A stretch of DNA of 64,000 nt from Schizophyllum amplum. Its lineage: Eukaryota > Basidiomycota > Agaricomycetes > Agaricales > Schizophyllaceae. How positions within the stretch are numbered: the first letter of the stretch is position 1; each line of letters starts with the position of its first letter. The notes below the pieces were generated by a model, which was not told the DNA's origin, did not search any database, and saw only the letters and a program-made list of their open reading frames with translations. The position numbers and the translations under genes were made by a program. This document shows, one piece after another, positions 11,222 through 21,653 of the stretch. Location: NCBI GenBank assembly GCA_007026445.1, contig VDMD01000096.1, forward strand, positions 32,133 to 96,132. The letters are read 5' to 3'.

Positions 11222-12191
11222 ATGCTGCGCGCGCTGAGTGCACTACGACCGCCGGCGCCGGCTGCGCGGGCATTCTCGACGAGTACCGCGGTGGCGGCCG
11301 CGCGCCAAGTGCGCAAGACGCATAACGTGAAGAAGGAAGAGCGCTGGCGGCGGGAGGAGGCGCGCCGTCCGAACCCCGTCCTCGGGACGCGTCCGGGCGA
11401 CGAGGCGAAGTGGGAGAAGTCGGACCTTGCCAAGATTCTTGTGCTGGAGGAGCACTTCCGCGCGACGCCCGTTGAGGCGGGCAGGCAGGAGGAGCGCCTC
11501 CCGGTCGGAACGGTCGAGATGCCCAAGCGCCTTGCGTACGGTGTGCACGAAGAGGAGAAGAAGCTGCTCTTCCGCTACCTGCCCTACTTGAGCTCGACGA
11601 CGGAGGTTCTGGTGCGTGGTGGTGTCGTTCGTTCTCGTTACGTGCAACTGACCGTTCCCCGCAGACCATGCACGACAACGACCCAAGGAAGGTCGAGGCG
11701 ATTGCGGCCGGTGAGGCCGCAGAACGGCAGAAGGCCAGCAATTTTGCCAAGCTCGTCGACCTGCGGAACACCAACGCCGCTGGTCTCGCGTACGAGAACC
11801 GCAAGCGCATCATCGCCACCTTCTCCGATCCCGCAAAACCTCATGACCCCGGCCGCACCGAGGTGCAGGTCGCCCTCCTCACTTATCAGATTCGCAAACT
11901 ATACACGCACCTGAGGAACTTCAAGCGCGACGTAGGCAACCGTCTCCCGCTCCGCAAGCTAGTTCACCAACGAGCGAAACTGTTGAGGTGCGCTCTCCCT
12001 TCTGTGTCGTCTGGCGCCGCCCACCATGCTCCCACGTCTGCTGCGTCTTTCTTTGATTCGCTGGATCTATTCCGAACGTGTCCTGACTTCATTGCAGGTA
12101 TCTCAAGCGCACTGACCGCGCGCGCTGGAATATCCTTCTGGACAGGTGTGGGTTGGAAGCCGACGCAGTAGAGGGGGAGCTGATAGTATGA
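11222..12191 (+). CDS. Mitochondrial small-subunit ribosomal protein uS15m
   Basis: Three exons, 11222-11611, 11665-11987 and 12098-12191, join in phase to 268 residues. The N-terminus (MLRALSALRPPAPAARAFST) is Arg/Ala/Ser-rich and lacks acidic residues, as in a mitochondrial presequence. The C-terminal ~80 residues form the S15 fold: GRTEVQVALLTYQIRKLYTH, then LRNFKRDVGNRLPLRKLVHQ and YLKRTDRARWNILLDRCG. The extended middle is typical of fungal mitoribosomal versions. S15 binds the small-subunit rRNA early in assembly of the platform. The second intron (110 nt) is longer than the window's norm. Confidence 0.92.
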
Positions 12192-12657
12192 CCTGTCTCG
12201 GATGCTCTCTCCCGTGTCGCGCTTTTGCTTCTACCTATTCTCACAGCAATCATAATGTTGTGTGCTCCTTCCCCTCTCAAAACCGTCCCTCTGTCCACTT
12301 CGTAGTGCAGCACCCTGCTTCGGACGACCTTGAGAGGGCTTGGGAGACATGCTACAGGACTTCTCTCCCTGAGGATGACCGCGGCATGTTGCAATATATC
12401 AGCTATATCGTAACCTCAGGATGTCCTAGTCGGCCTTGGATATTTTTATCTCAGCAGAATGTCTTCCTCAACTCACACATAAGGTGTTCAAGTCGAGCTT
12501 CGCTGAGGTTGAGGTTCTCCCAATCCAAGTCCCAATCTGGATGTGGCGCGCCGCACCCTGGAGGGGGGACAAATATTTGTTCGGAATCCGCACCGGTACA
12601 CCGACGCCTCTCGCGCCCAAAGAACCTTTGCGGTCCTTTCCATTCAGCGGCGGCGCG
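12192..12657. other. Intergenic, uS15m to phosphodiesterase
   Basis: No exon is assigned. An in-frame ATG near 12541 could extend the next gene, but the Lys-rich start at 12658 followed by a membrane anchor is preferred. Confidence 0.4.
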
Positions 12658-14800
12658 ATGGGTCGAAAGCCTTCCAAGAACGCCGAGGACCGCGAGCACG
12701 ACTATGAGGAGAGCAAAGGCCTCCTTTCAGGCAGCGTCCGCGACGACTCCAGCGACTTCGGCGACGACACCGAGCGTACCGAGTGGTCGCGCAGCCGCCT
12801 GCTCTGCGTCGCCACCTCCTTCATTGTCCTCCTCGTCACCGGCGCCTTTGCACGGGTGTGGTACGTGCGGCCACCACCACACTATGAGGACGGCATAGCG
12901 CTGCACGGCGCGGAGCTGCAGTCGAACGGCACGCACGAGTTCAAGCGGACCGTGCTCATTGTGTCGATAGACGGACTACGGTGCGTGCTTTGCGGTGTTG
13001 AACGAAGATATTTACTGAAAGTGCACAGGGCGGACTACCTAGACCGCGGGCTGACGCCCCACCTCCTTGAGATCAGCAAGCAGGGCTTGCGCGCAAAGTC
13101 CATGATACCTATATTCCCCGTGCGCCACCCCCGCCTTGTTTCTGCTACGTATGGCTGACCGGGCTCCCGCAGACCCTAACATTCCCGTAAGCCGTCTACA
13201 CTTAACTGCGTACTCACCAGCTGAGCGACTGCAGGAACCACTGGGCGTTGATGTAAGCGTACATAAGGCTGCGCGAGCGACTCTGCTGAACTCCCCCTTT
13301 CAGGACAGGCTTGCATGCAGAGAGTCACGGAATTGTTGCCAATGTATGTGGGGGCGCAGTATTCTGTGCGACTCGCCAACTGAGATCGTCCGCAGAACTT
13401 CTGGGATCCCTTGTTGAAGACTGAGTTCCACTATAATTCCGCCGCAGCTTCCTGGGACCCTGCTTGGTGGTATGGAGAACCTGTGCGTTACGCGCTCGGT
13501 ATTACAGGATACTTTACTGACTCTTGTTAGATGTGGGAGACCGCTAACAAGGCGGGTCTTATCACTGCGAACTTGATGTGGTGCGTCGGCGAGCTTCCTC
13601 GCAGCATAATCTATTAGCTCAGCCTCCTAGGCCAGGACCTCCGAAAATGTCTTCCGGTGCCTCTCCCACGTACTTCGAGCCTTGGAGGGTACGCGAACAG
13701 ACGATTGCATGTCTTCCGCGATTGACAGCGTCGGCAGGACAAGGTACCTTTGCAGGAGAAGCTCGACCAGATCATGCAGTGGATAGATCTCCCAATTGAG
13801 GATCGACCTCAACTCATAATGGGTTTGTATTCTTGTTTGCACTGTATTCGCTACGCTGACGAAATTGACAGCCTACGAACCATCGCTCGACCAAGCAGGG
13901 CACTTGACTGGACCGATGTCCGCTCTCGTGAACGTATGTTGTCTTTTTTCGCCGTGCAGCGCCCGTCCTCATGCCCGCAGAAAACGCTTGGATACGTCGA
14001 CACCTTCGCCAAAGACCTCTCCACAGAGCTCGCCGTGCGTAACCTCACCTCCATCGTCGACGTCGTCTTCGTCTCCGACCACGGCATGACCGACACCTCG
14101 AACCCCGAGTTCATCTACGTGGACGACATCCTAGGCTCAGACGGCATGGACGCGATCCAGCACACGGACGGGTGGCCCAGTATGGGCATCCGGTTCAAGG
14201 AGGGCGCGAATGTGACGGAGATGCTCAGTCGGCTGGAGAAGGCCGTGGACGCGCGCGAGGACGGCGCGTTCGATGTCTTCACGCACGAGACGATGCCGGA
14301 GCGATGGCATTTCTCAGGCATCGACCGCATTGCGCCGGTCTACGTCGTGCCGAAGATCGGCTACGCGCTCACGACGCATCAGGAGGGCGAGGATGGGATG
14401 AGCAAGGGGGTGCGTCTTGGAGTGTCGTTTTTGCTCTGTCTACTGACTGACGCCCTTCGCCCAGAATCACGGCTACGATGATCGGAATCAGCAAATGCAC
14501 GCCATGTTCGTCGCGCACGGGCCGTTCACCTCGGTCGTCAAGGCCGTGCACCAGAGCCGGGAAGAAGGCGGCGTCGTGTCTCGTCTGGCGCGCCGCGTGC
14601 TCTCACGACCCAACAAGGGCTGGCACTCGACGGCCGACGACACGTATGTCATGGATAGCTTTGCGAATGTGGAGATCTACGGGCTTGTCATGAAGCTCCT
14701 CGGCGTGGGCGCGTTCGCGGCACCGGACGAACGGCACGGAGGGGTTCTGGGACCGCTATTTCTGATATACGAGGACACGGCCGACATGTCAGATGAGTAG
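12658..14800 (+). CDS. Type II membrane nucleotide pyrophosphatase/phosphodiesterase (NPP family)
   Basis: An alkaline-phosphatase-superfamily phosphodiesterase related to yeast Npp1/Npp2 and animal ENPPs. It hydrolyses extracytosolic nucleotide phosphodiester or pyrophosphate bonds using two zinc ions. A cytosolic tail (MGRKPSKNAEDREHDYEE) precedes one transmembrane anchor (LLCVATSFIVLLVTGAFA, around residues 45-63). The catalytic domain begins VLIVSIDGLRADYLDRG. The nucleophile motif TLTFPNHWALMTG is split by three small exons between about 13171 and 13310. Metal-ligand motifs DQAGHLTGP (13893-13919) and VVFVSDHGMTD (14061-14093) are present. The final exon (NHGYDDRNQQMHAMFVAHGP) matches the family C-terminus. 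Many introns are about 50 nt. Signature residues appear intact, so it is probably active. Confidence 0.9.
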
Positions 14801-15290
14801 ACTGGTAATAGGATCCGGATTATCAACTGTTTGTGCAGTGTTCTGGCGCCAAGGACCAAGCTAAAATGAGTCGTCGGGCGCGTACTCGAGTAATGTCTTC
14901 ACCCGAAGATGTCATCGCACAGGCCGGAAGGCGAGAACCTCCGAGCTCGCTCGATGGCTGGCTGACTTTCGTACGTCTCCTATCCTCATGGGGGGCAAAT
15001 CACTGACTGTGCGCTCAAGCAGTCTGGTCTTGAACTCCAACTTCGAGCGTGCTCGTGGGAAAGTCACGCGTATCTGCAGCGCGTATTCTGAGTCATATTC
15101 TCAGAGTGCACATTTCTGTCTACTGACTACGACTTGTGGGCGGCCTGTCATTGCATGCATGAGCTCGGGACATCCACCACGCTAGTCACAACCCATACCG
15201 GTCGACGCATAGCCCGCTGTCCGTCCCCATGCTACTGGCTCCGCCAGTCGAAGCTGCTCGGCGTCTACTTCCTCCTGTCAGTCGCGTGTT

Positions 15291-15490
15291 TGTCTCGTTC
15301 TTTCTCAGCGCTTGCTGAAGCTGTTGAACGCAGGCATAGCAGGAAGAGCGTGGTCGCCTTATACGGACATGACTCCAGGTAGGGCTGCCTTGCGGACTTA
15401 ATCTGCGTTGTGTGGCCCAGCTTCTGCCTGTGGTTCGAGGTATGTATCCCTCGTTTTTTCTCAGCGCTTGACGAAGCTGTTGAATTGACG
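15291..15490. repeat. Two imperfect direct copies of a ~40-bp motif
   Basis: Copies lie near 15295-15335 and 15450-15487, sharing CTCAGCGCTTG and GAAGCTGTTGAA. A third, inverted partial copy (GAAGCGCTGAGAAA) sits near 15550. Translated on the minus strand they give the repeated peptide QALRKNE, which is probably incidental. Confidence 0.45.
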
Positions 15491-15631
15491 AGCTCGGCTG
15501 CAACACACATGCGTACCCTGACGTGGGCGTCTCCGTCCGCCTTGCCCTGAAGCGCTGAGAAACTCTGGACGCGCTGACGCGTCCAACTCGAAATGGGTAT
15601 GAGCAATAAGCGCCCTGGTATGGCAGTCTGT

Positions 15632-15639
15632 TATAAAAG
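15632..15639 (+). promoter_or_regulatory. TATA box for the gene at 15673
   Basis: TATAAAAG lies 34-41 bp upstream of the ATG at 15673, so transcription would start very near the start codon. Confidence 0.5.
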
Positions 15640-15672
15640 CTAGGAGGACAGTCCCGCTCTAACCAGCACAAG

Positions 15673-18188
15673 ATGTCCGCCCACCCGAAGCGTTCTTCTC
15701 GCTCTTCCCAACCGCTTCCTCAGGAGGGCTACTCGTCCTCTGCATCTTATCCGCCTCATCCCACGGTAGATGCCGCCTACCCTTACCATCCAGCACGACC
15801 ACGGCAGCCTTCCCAGCCAACGCATGCCGTGTACCCAGGTCCACCACCGGCTAGGACCTCTGGCCGCCCTGCCGCGCCATACGAATATCCGGATTTTGCC
15901 ACCCTGTCACTGCAGACGCACCCCGAAAATGGGTGGGACCACCAGCATCAATATCCACAAGCCCCACCGCCGGTTTACGCTGGCCAGCCTGTTCGTCCTT
16001 TGCCTTTGCCGCCGTCGCAACCTAGCGAGGTAGGAGTCTCTATATATGCTCTTTCAATGGCATTGGTATCTTAAGATTACTTAAGGATGCGCAGGGACGC
16101 CTTGTACAGGACGGCTATGATGCCCACGTGGATCCATCGCGAATGTATGAGCAATACCAAGAATATCCTCCATCTTCTCGTCTTTCCGTAAGCCCTGTGT
16201 CATTATAACCCCTTCCTGCTCTGACCACGTATAGCACGTGAAGCCGGACGTGCAGCGCATGCCAGCCATACCGCCTCAAGTTGCCGCGTACGCTGGACGT
16301 ACCAAATCATATTCAGCAGCCATTCCAGCCCATCAGAGCAGCCGGGCAGTACAGGACATCCGTGTCAAAGATCCTTCCCTTCAGCCACTTGAGGTGCGTT
16401 GACTGTCGTGATCTAAATGTCACATGTTGCTCATAGCGTTCTATCAGCCGGTACGACACCAGCCGTCACGCTCCTCCCAGTTGACGGGAGATTTCCGGCT
16501 CGCGCAAGACGATTTTCGACTATCCGAGCCAAGCGGCAGGTCGTACTCCTCGTTCTCAAGCGGGCCTCCCCCTCAGCGGCGTTTTTTCGATGCGGGATGT
16601 TTCAAAACACCGCAAGAGTATAACGAATTCGAGCGCGGAGTTGAGTTATACGCTCGGGATCGACCCTCCATTGCTCCACGAGTTGGTGTAAACCGCAAGT
16701 TCGTCTCGAACGAGTTGGAAGCTTTCCTCAGCATGCGGTCGTCCGACCTTTATAGGCATGTCTCTCGCGTGCAGAAGATGCTCTACAACAAGATGCAAGG
16801 CGACCATCCCAGGCCAAATTACAACATCAATGGCAGAATCGTCGAAGGGGCGACCAAGATGGGCGCTGCTCTCAACCGCTACAATCCGCACGCCTCAACT
16901 AGATTGTGAGTATCACATAGGCTTCAAGTGAAGCAGAACTGACGTAACTGCTTAGCATGATTGACATCATGAAGCGGTACCTGTGGGCCATGGATTTGAC
17001 GGGTTCTACGCAAGAGGAAATAGAGAGCGGTCTTTCAAAGCTTCCCGCTAAGCTAGAGATACGTTCTACGCAGGGTCAGTTGCATCTTTACCTATCCCAC
17101 ACGTTTTTGGTCCTGACCACATACGCTGCAGGAGCAGCAGAAGGAACAGATGTTGACCTTGATATCCTCACCTCCGTCACTCTCCAGCTTGGCAACGAGA
17201 TCGAGAATTTCGTGGTGCCACTGATGGCCCTGCCCCGGGTGCGTGTCTGTTGCCTGCATCTCGACCTGATCAATTGTGCTTACCGTACGAATCTTGCCGT
17301 AGGACCTCAATGATGTAAGCAAGGCGGCAAGATGTCTGGCGCAGCTTCGCAGGCGCGCGAAATTGACCGAAACAGTCCTCGGCACCAGCGGTATCGCCAT
17401 TGGTACTTTGTCTATGACGACAGGCGGTGTGGGCCAAATTGCCATGATTGCCGCTGGAAGTATTCTCGGAGCGATTTCTGTCTCCAAATTACTCATTCAG
17501 AACTTTATGCAAGGTAAGAAATCGAAACTCAGCTTCAGGCTTCATTCACAGTGCTGGCTGACTGTTTTTCGAAGATCCTAATGGGCCCGGTGTCGCCTAT
17601 GACAAGGCACAGGAGTCTATCAGCACCATGCAAGACAGCGGTAGGAAGCTTTTCATCTCTTGGATCGAGCTGCATGCCGTTCTGGCGAGTATGACAAGTA
17701 TTCGCACGCATCGACCGCTTTCGGAGGAAGAGAAGATGCAGTACAACGAGTTCTTTGCAGCATTCGTCCATCATGTAGGTTTCTTGTTCTTTGGGCCAAA
17801 CTTATGATGTTCTCTGATTTAGCCTCTAGTTTGGCCTTAACGATCCCGACAAGAACATATCCGTTGCAACTGACTCCGCCATTCAAGAAGCCGCTAGGAC
17901 GCACGGGCCGTCAGTCATACCAGCTTCCGGTGTGCGTTACAAAGCCCCTTCGATGGTGAGCATGCCAAATCCTTGGTCGGTGTATACTGAGAAATCTTTC
18001 AACCAGGTCGCGAGGAGCGATGCTCATTCAGCGCGTAGAGGCGAGGTACGTGTTGAATACGTGCCCCGAGTCCGAGCGACCTGACCTTTTCCTGATGTCA
18101 ATATATGTAGGCCTCAACTTCGTCGTCCAAGGATCGGAAGAAGAAGTCGCCGAATGACGGGCCGCTCTTCACGAAGTGCAGGAAGTGA
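15673..18188 (+). CDS. Helical protein with a Gly-rich hydrophobic hairpin, function unknown
   Basis: Multi-exon gene from the ATG at 15673 (MSAHPKRSSRSSQPLP) to the stop at 18186-18188. The first ~200 residues are Pro/Ser/Tyr/Gln-rich and disordered. A helical domain then begins at about 16620 (YNEFERGVELYARDRPSIAP, LEAFLSMRSSDLYRHVSRVQ). Further amphipathic helices (IDIMKRYLWAMDLTG, LTSVTLQLGNEIENFV) lead to a ~40-residue hydrophobic stretch at about 17370-17505 with regularly spaced glycines: LGTSGIAIGTLSMTTGG, then IAMIAAGSILGAISVSKLLI. More helices and a Lys-rich tail follow. Helical bundle plus glycine-zipper hairpin resembles the plan of apolipoprotein-L-like and other membrane-inserting helical proteins, but I see no diagnostic motif, so that is only a structural analogy. 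Confidence 0.7.
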
Positions 18189-18764
18189 TTGACCTCAGTA
18201 AGCGAATTCCACGAGTCAGTAATGTAAACATGTATGCACCTCTACTTGATATTCATATGAGTTCCACCCTTCTATATTGTGTGTCGCTTGCAGCACTAGT
18301 TAAGCACTAGTCAAGAATGCTCCATGGAAACAAGTCCGCATCAGGTACGCTCATGCGGCGAGAACTAAGTTCGACGAGCGGGTAAGTTACCTTGCTTGCA
18401 AGGTCTCTCCACACCCTTTTCATCGGGTCATTTTCCGTACATAACCATAACAATGACTCTTTCGGCCCTTAAGTCCGAAAGACAGACATCCAGCCCCATC
18501 GCAAGCAAGGTCAAGGCCGTGCGCAGCCGGCGCTTCCTCTAGTACTGTTGTACGGCAATTCAATTGGTTGGGCATGGCATGGTCCGCCGGAGACCGGGAG
18601 TCTCGGTCCGAAGCGCTGACTCAGACTCGTCGATCGCGAACCTTGCTTCAGCCCACTATCTTTTAGTATCTACCATCTTCAATCTCCTTCATAGCTGTGG
18701 CAGCGCATCTTCTTTCCTATCGCCATAAGTTTCCCAAGCCGACGTCAAACGGTGATTGAACATC
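18189..18764. other. Intergenic region before the tandem array
   Basis: No gene found. A short direct repeat around ACTAGT lies near 18296-18313. Nothing else stands out. Confidence 0.4.
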
Positions 18765-19623
18765 ATGGAACGGCAAGAAATGGAGGTACGAAGCAAGGCG
18801 CCTATCGCTGTCAAACGACTCATTGTCCACAGCTCTTGCTCCCGCTCCTGGATCCCTTGGCTCACATAGAGTCACAAACCTTCTCTATCGTCGATGCCCT
18901 TGCCAATATTCGGAGGCTCCTGAAGCGAAGCGAAGCAAACGCAACTCTTCTCGATGATCTCCAGGAGACTATGCGTCTGATGTATATCCATGTTTCCATC
19001 GCCTATCGAGCGTTCGTGGCCCTCTCCCTCTTCTTTGCCTCCATTTCAGTCGCTATAGACGTCGACGACGATCTTTCTGGACGCATCACCACAATACAAT
19101 CCCACTACAGCACATTTCTGGTGGAAATGGAAACGTTGGATGACGTCGCTGACTTGAGCGCTTCTCTAATCGCTCTGGAGCAATCAATTCGCCAGCACCT
19201 CGCTTATCCAGCTGTGATCAACTTTGCCGTATGCAAATTGATTGACCCTTTGCTGGAAAAGCGTGGCTCGAAGCCATGGTCTGCTCGCTCCGCCGCCCTT
19301 CACCAAGCGCCTCCCCTTGCAGCTACCGCGCACGGTCAGGTGCATGAAAACGCTCGGTCGACGAAACTTCTCAAAACTGTTGCTCCTGGGTTTGGTCAGC
19401 GCTTCAAGCCAGAGGTGCTCTCTCGCATTCGCCACTCGCCAGACCGACGAGCAGTACATACTCTCGTAACCGAATTGTCGTATGATGTCTGGGCGTATAG
19501 GGATGCGATTGTGAAGACGGAACAGCGCGCTCATGCAATAAGCACCTTGCGCCTGTACGTTTTTCCAAATCGCTGCGTAAAGCGTAATCACTGAGTATCT
19601 TGTACAGTGATCTCTTCTTCTGA
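18765..19623 (+). CDS. Array gene copy A: unrecognised helical protein
   Basis: First of a local family. A 21-nt first exon (18765-18785, MERQEME) is spliced in phase 0 to an exon beginning at 18833 (LLLPLLDPLAHIESQ). The body is predicted helical: a conserved DDLQETMRLMYIHVSIAYRA, a hydrophobic helix LSLFFASISVAID, then SIRQHLAYPAVINFAVC and DPLLEKRGSKPWSARSAAL. A good GTACGT donor near 19557 suggests a 3' intron and a stop at 19621-19623; without it the frame ends at 19594. About 250-260 residues. No homology recognised and no catalytic motif seen. The gene structure (tiny exon 1, same phase, same junction) matches copies B and C, which shows common descent. Confidence 0.7.
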
Positions 19624-20099
19624 TCAGTCGCATCGACGGCTCGATAGCCCGTCATTGTAGCTCGTCTGGGGCGTTTACATTCCATGCTTACAACTTGAAC
19701 CGACGGCCTCCGATTTTCTCGTCACACGGAGGATGACAAGGGAGCGGGGATATGGGGAGGACCTTCCAAATGTGCATGTTCTTAAATGTTGACAAAAACG
19801 AAATAGTTTTCCCTCTGCGTAAATGTTTCCTTACACGGTCGATGAGGAGGAAAGAATTCTGCTTTCTAATTCTGATGCATGAAGAGGACACACAAGAAGT
19901 TCGATAAATTCAACTTCGTGATTGTGGGAATGTCACGTGCTGAGGCGACGCGTCGCTCGCGCCGCCGCGCGGATCGTGGACGCCAGACTCTGTCTGAGTC
20001 TCACTCAGCCCCTCAGCCAGAACGTTTATCTCGATAGGGTCCTCCAGTTTGTCGACGTCAATAAACGAATTCTAAGGCAACAGAGTAGTATCGCACGTC
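19624..20099. other. Spacer between array copies A and A'
   Basis: From about 20008 it is clearly similar to the sequence just upstream of copy C (about 21565 on), sharing a run through CCAGAACGTT and GTCGACGTCAATAA. The spacer therefore contains the duplicated upstream region of a family member. The left part is unassigned. Confidence 0.5.
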
Positions 20100-20385
20100 A
20101 TGGAGAGTAAAGGAGACATTGCATGCTTACCCATGCTCTAGCTCAAGCTCACCGGCGAGCGTCACGTAGAGTTGCTACCACTTTTGAACCCGATTGCACA
20201 CATGCGACACAGCACCAAATCTCTCATCGACCATCTTTCAACAATCTGGCGACTTACATACCTCCCTGCGCACGCGGCGGCTCCGACCAACTCAGCTCGG
20301 ACCTCCATCTTGCCTACATCGCAACCTCAACGTCGACTTCGGTCAGCTGTCAGACCGAAGAGTCCTCGATAAAACAACGACACAT
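20100..20385 (+). pseudogene. Array remnant A': 5' part of the family, degenerate
   Basis: The sequence reproduces the first exon (MESKGDI), the intron and the start of exon 2 (LLPLLNPIAHMRHSTKSLI, DHLSTIWRLT) of copy C, with very high nucleotide similarity. It loses the frame after about 20260 and stops matching before copy B begins at 20391. The splice donor of exon 1 also appears damaged. It is a 5' remnant, not a functional gene. Confidence 0.65.
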
Positions 20386-20390
20386 ATATC

Positions 20391-21252
20391 ATGGAGCATG
20401 AAGGGGATGTTGAGGTGCGCAAGTAAGCCCGCGATAAGTATGATCTCAAATCATTTACGGTCCACAGTTATTGCTCCCACTTCTGAACCCAATCGCCGAA
20501 ATGGAAGCCTGCTCGACATCTCTCGTTGAAGATCTCTCAGTGATTTGGCGACTGTGTATGCGTATCGCACCCAAACCAACCCTCGTTGATGATATGGAAG
20601 GCGCCGCGCGGTTGGTGCAACTACACATCTCTCGCATCCACCGCGCCACAACGGATCTCGCCTCATTTTTCGTTGCCATCTCTAGGCTCATTGACTCAAA
20701 CGACGATCCCGACGCACATATACCTCATATTCTGGCTCACTATGACGATTTCCTCCAGGAATAGACGCCCTTGACACGGATCCCCTTTTAACTTCCCTGC
20801 TCGTTCTCGAAAAATCATTGCGCAAGCACCTTGCGTACCCTCCTGGCATGGGGTTCATCGTATGCAGGATGGTGGACCCCTTCCTGGAAAAGAAAGGCTT
20901 GCCCATGTTTTCCTGGCGCTCGGAAGCTTTGACCAAAGCATTGCCACGAGTCTCCAGTTCTCGCACGAAGGTGCAGGCAAACACCGAGACAGCCGAGCAA
21001 GCGATGATTGGTGCTCATGCATTCCGCCAGAGGTTGCAGATGTATGTGTTCTCCCGCGTACGTCAACTTCCTTCTGTTGAGAGGCAGGCAGTGCGGATGC
21101 ACGTGAATAAAGTCATGTTCACTGTGTGGGACTACGAGGGCCCTGCAGAGAGCGATCTACCGCGCACCGATAGTTTGTGGCGTGGCTGCTCCAGCGCTTC
21201 CACCTCAACGCAGTGCGTTTCCTTTGGTTTCCGCCACTCGGGACACGACTAA
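20391..21252 (+). pseudogene. Array copy B: frameshifted family member
   Basis: Exon 1 (20391-20414, MEHEGDVE) and exon 2 from 20468 (LLLPLLNPIAEMEACSTSLV) align with copies A and C. At about 20761 the frame closes (stop at 20762-20764). The aligned sequence continues immediately in another frame through ALDTDPLLTSLLVLEKSLRK, HLAYPPGMGFIVCRMVDPFL and SWRSEALTKALPRV to a stop at about 21252. This is consistent with loss of one base relative to copy C. Apart from that break, coding similarity is well kept, so it is a young pseudogene or a sequence error. It is followed by an adenosine kinase fragment. Confidence 0.7.
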
Positions 21253-21404
21253 GTGCAACTGCAGTACACGGAGTTACGTGTGGGATCTGACGATAAATTC
21301 GCTGCAGGCCAGCGTGCGTTGTCCAAGAACGAGTGATGTGGTATATTGCAAGTAAGCAGGACCACTGTATACATACTGTAAAGAGCGAGTTGCAGAGCAA
21401 TATT

Positions 21405-21548
21405 CGACTCACCTGATGATTGCTGATGCCCGCGGGCTTGTGACTCACCTCAACACAGTCGTTGAGCTCGCGACCCGCCAAGAGTGCGTCCAGGAGTCGC
21501 CGGCCCCGTTCGTGTCTAGGATCTCGGTGTCCGCGGAGGCGCACACAA
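21405..21548 (-). pseudogene. Fragment of adenosine kinase trapped in the array
   Basis: On the minus strand this contains LLAGRELNDCVEVSHKPAGI followed by an intron donor. It matches the intact kinase gene at about 22810-22950 (LVAGRELNDCVEAGHKLAGI, also followed by an intron). The upstream portion that would encode the DTNGAGDAF motif is scrambled. Only part of the 3' region of the gene is present, without promoter or 5' exons. Confidence 0.75.
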
Positions 21549-21653
21549 TGTCTCACGCAGCCCCTTAGCCAGAACGTTCATCTCGATCGGGTCCTCCAGT
21601 TTGTCGACGTCAATAAGCGAATCCTGCAGCAGAGCTGAGTAGTATCGCATGTC

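Larger units (their letters stand above)
14801..15672. other. Intergenic with imperfect repeats
   Basis: An 872-bp non-coding stretch. It holds two imperfect copies of a motif containing CTCAGCGCTTG and GAAGCTGTTGAA, and a TATA box at its right end. Open frames on either strand arise from the repeats and have no recognisable domain. Confidence 0.45.

Noticed and set aside
20761..20820. Intron as an explanation of the stop in array copy B
   Set aside because: Coding similarity to copy C continues directly across the break with no gap of intron size and no suitable GT-AG pair.
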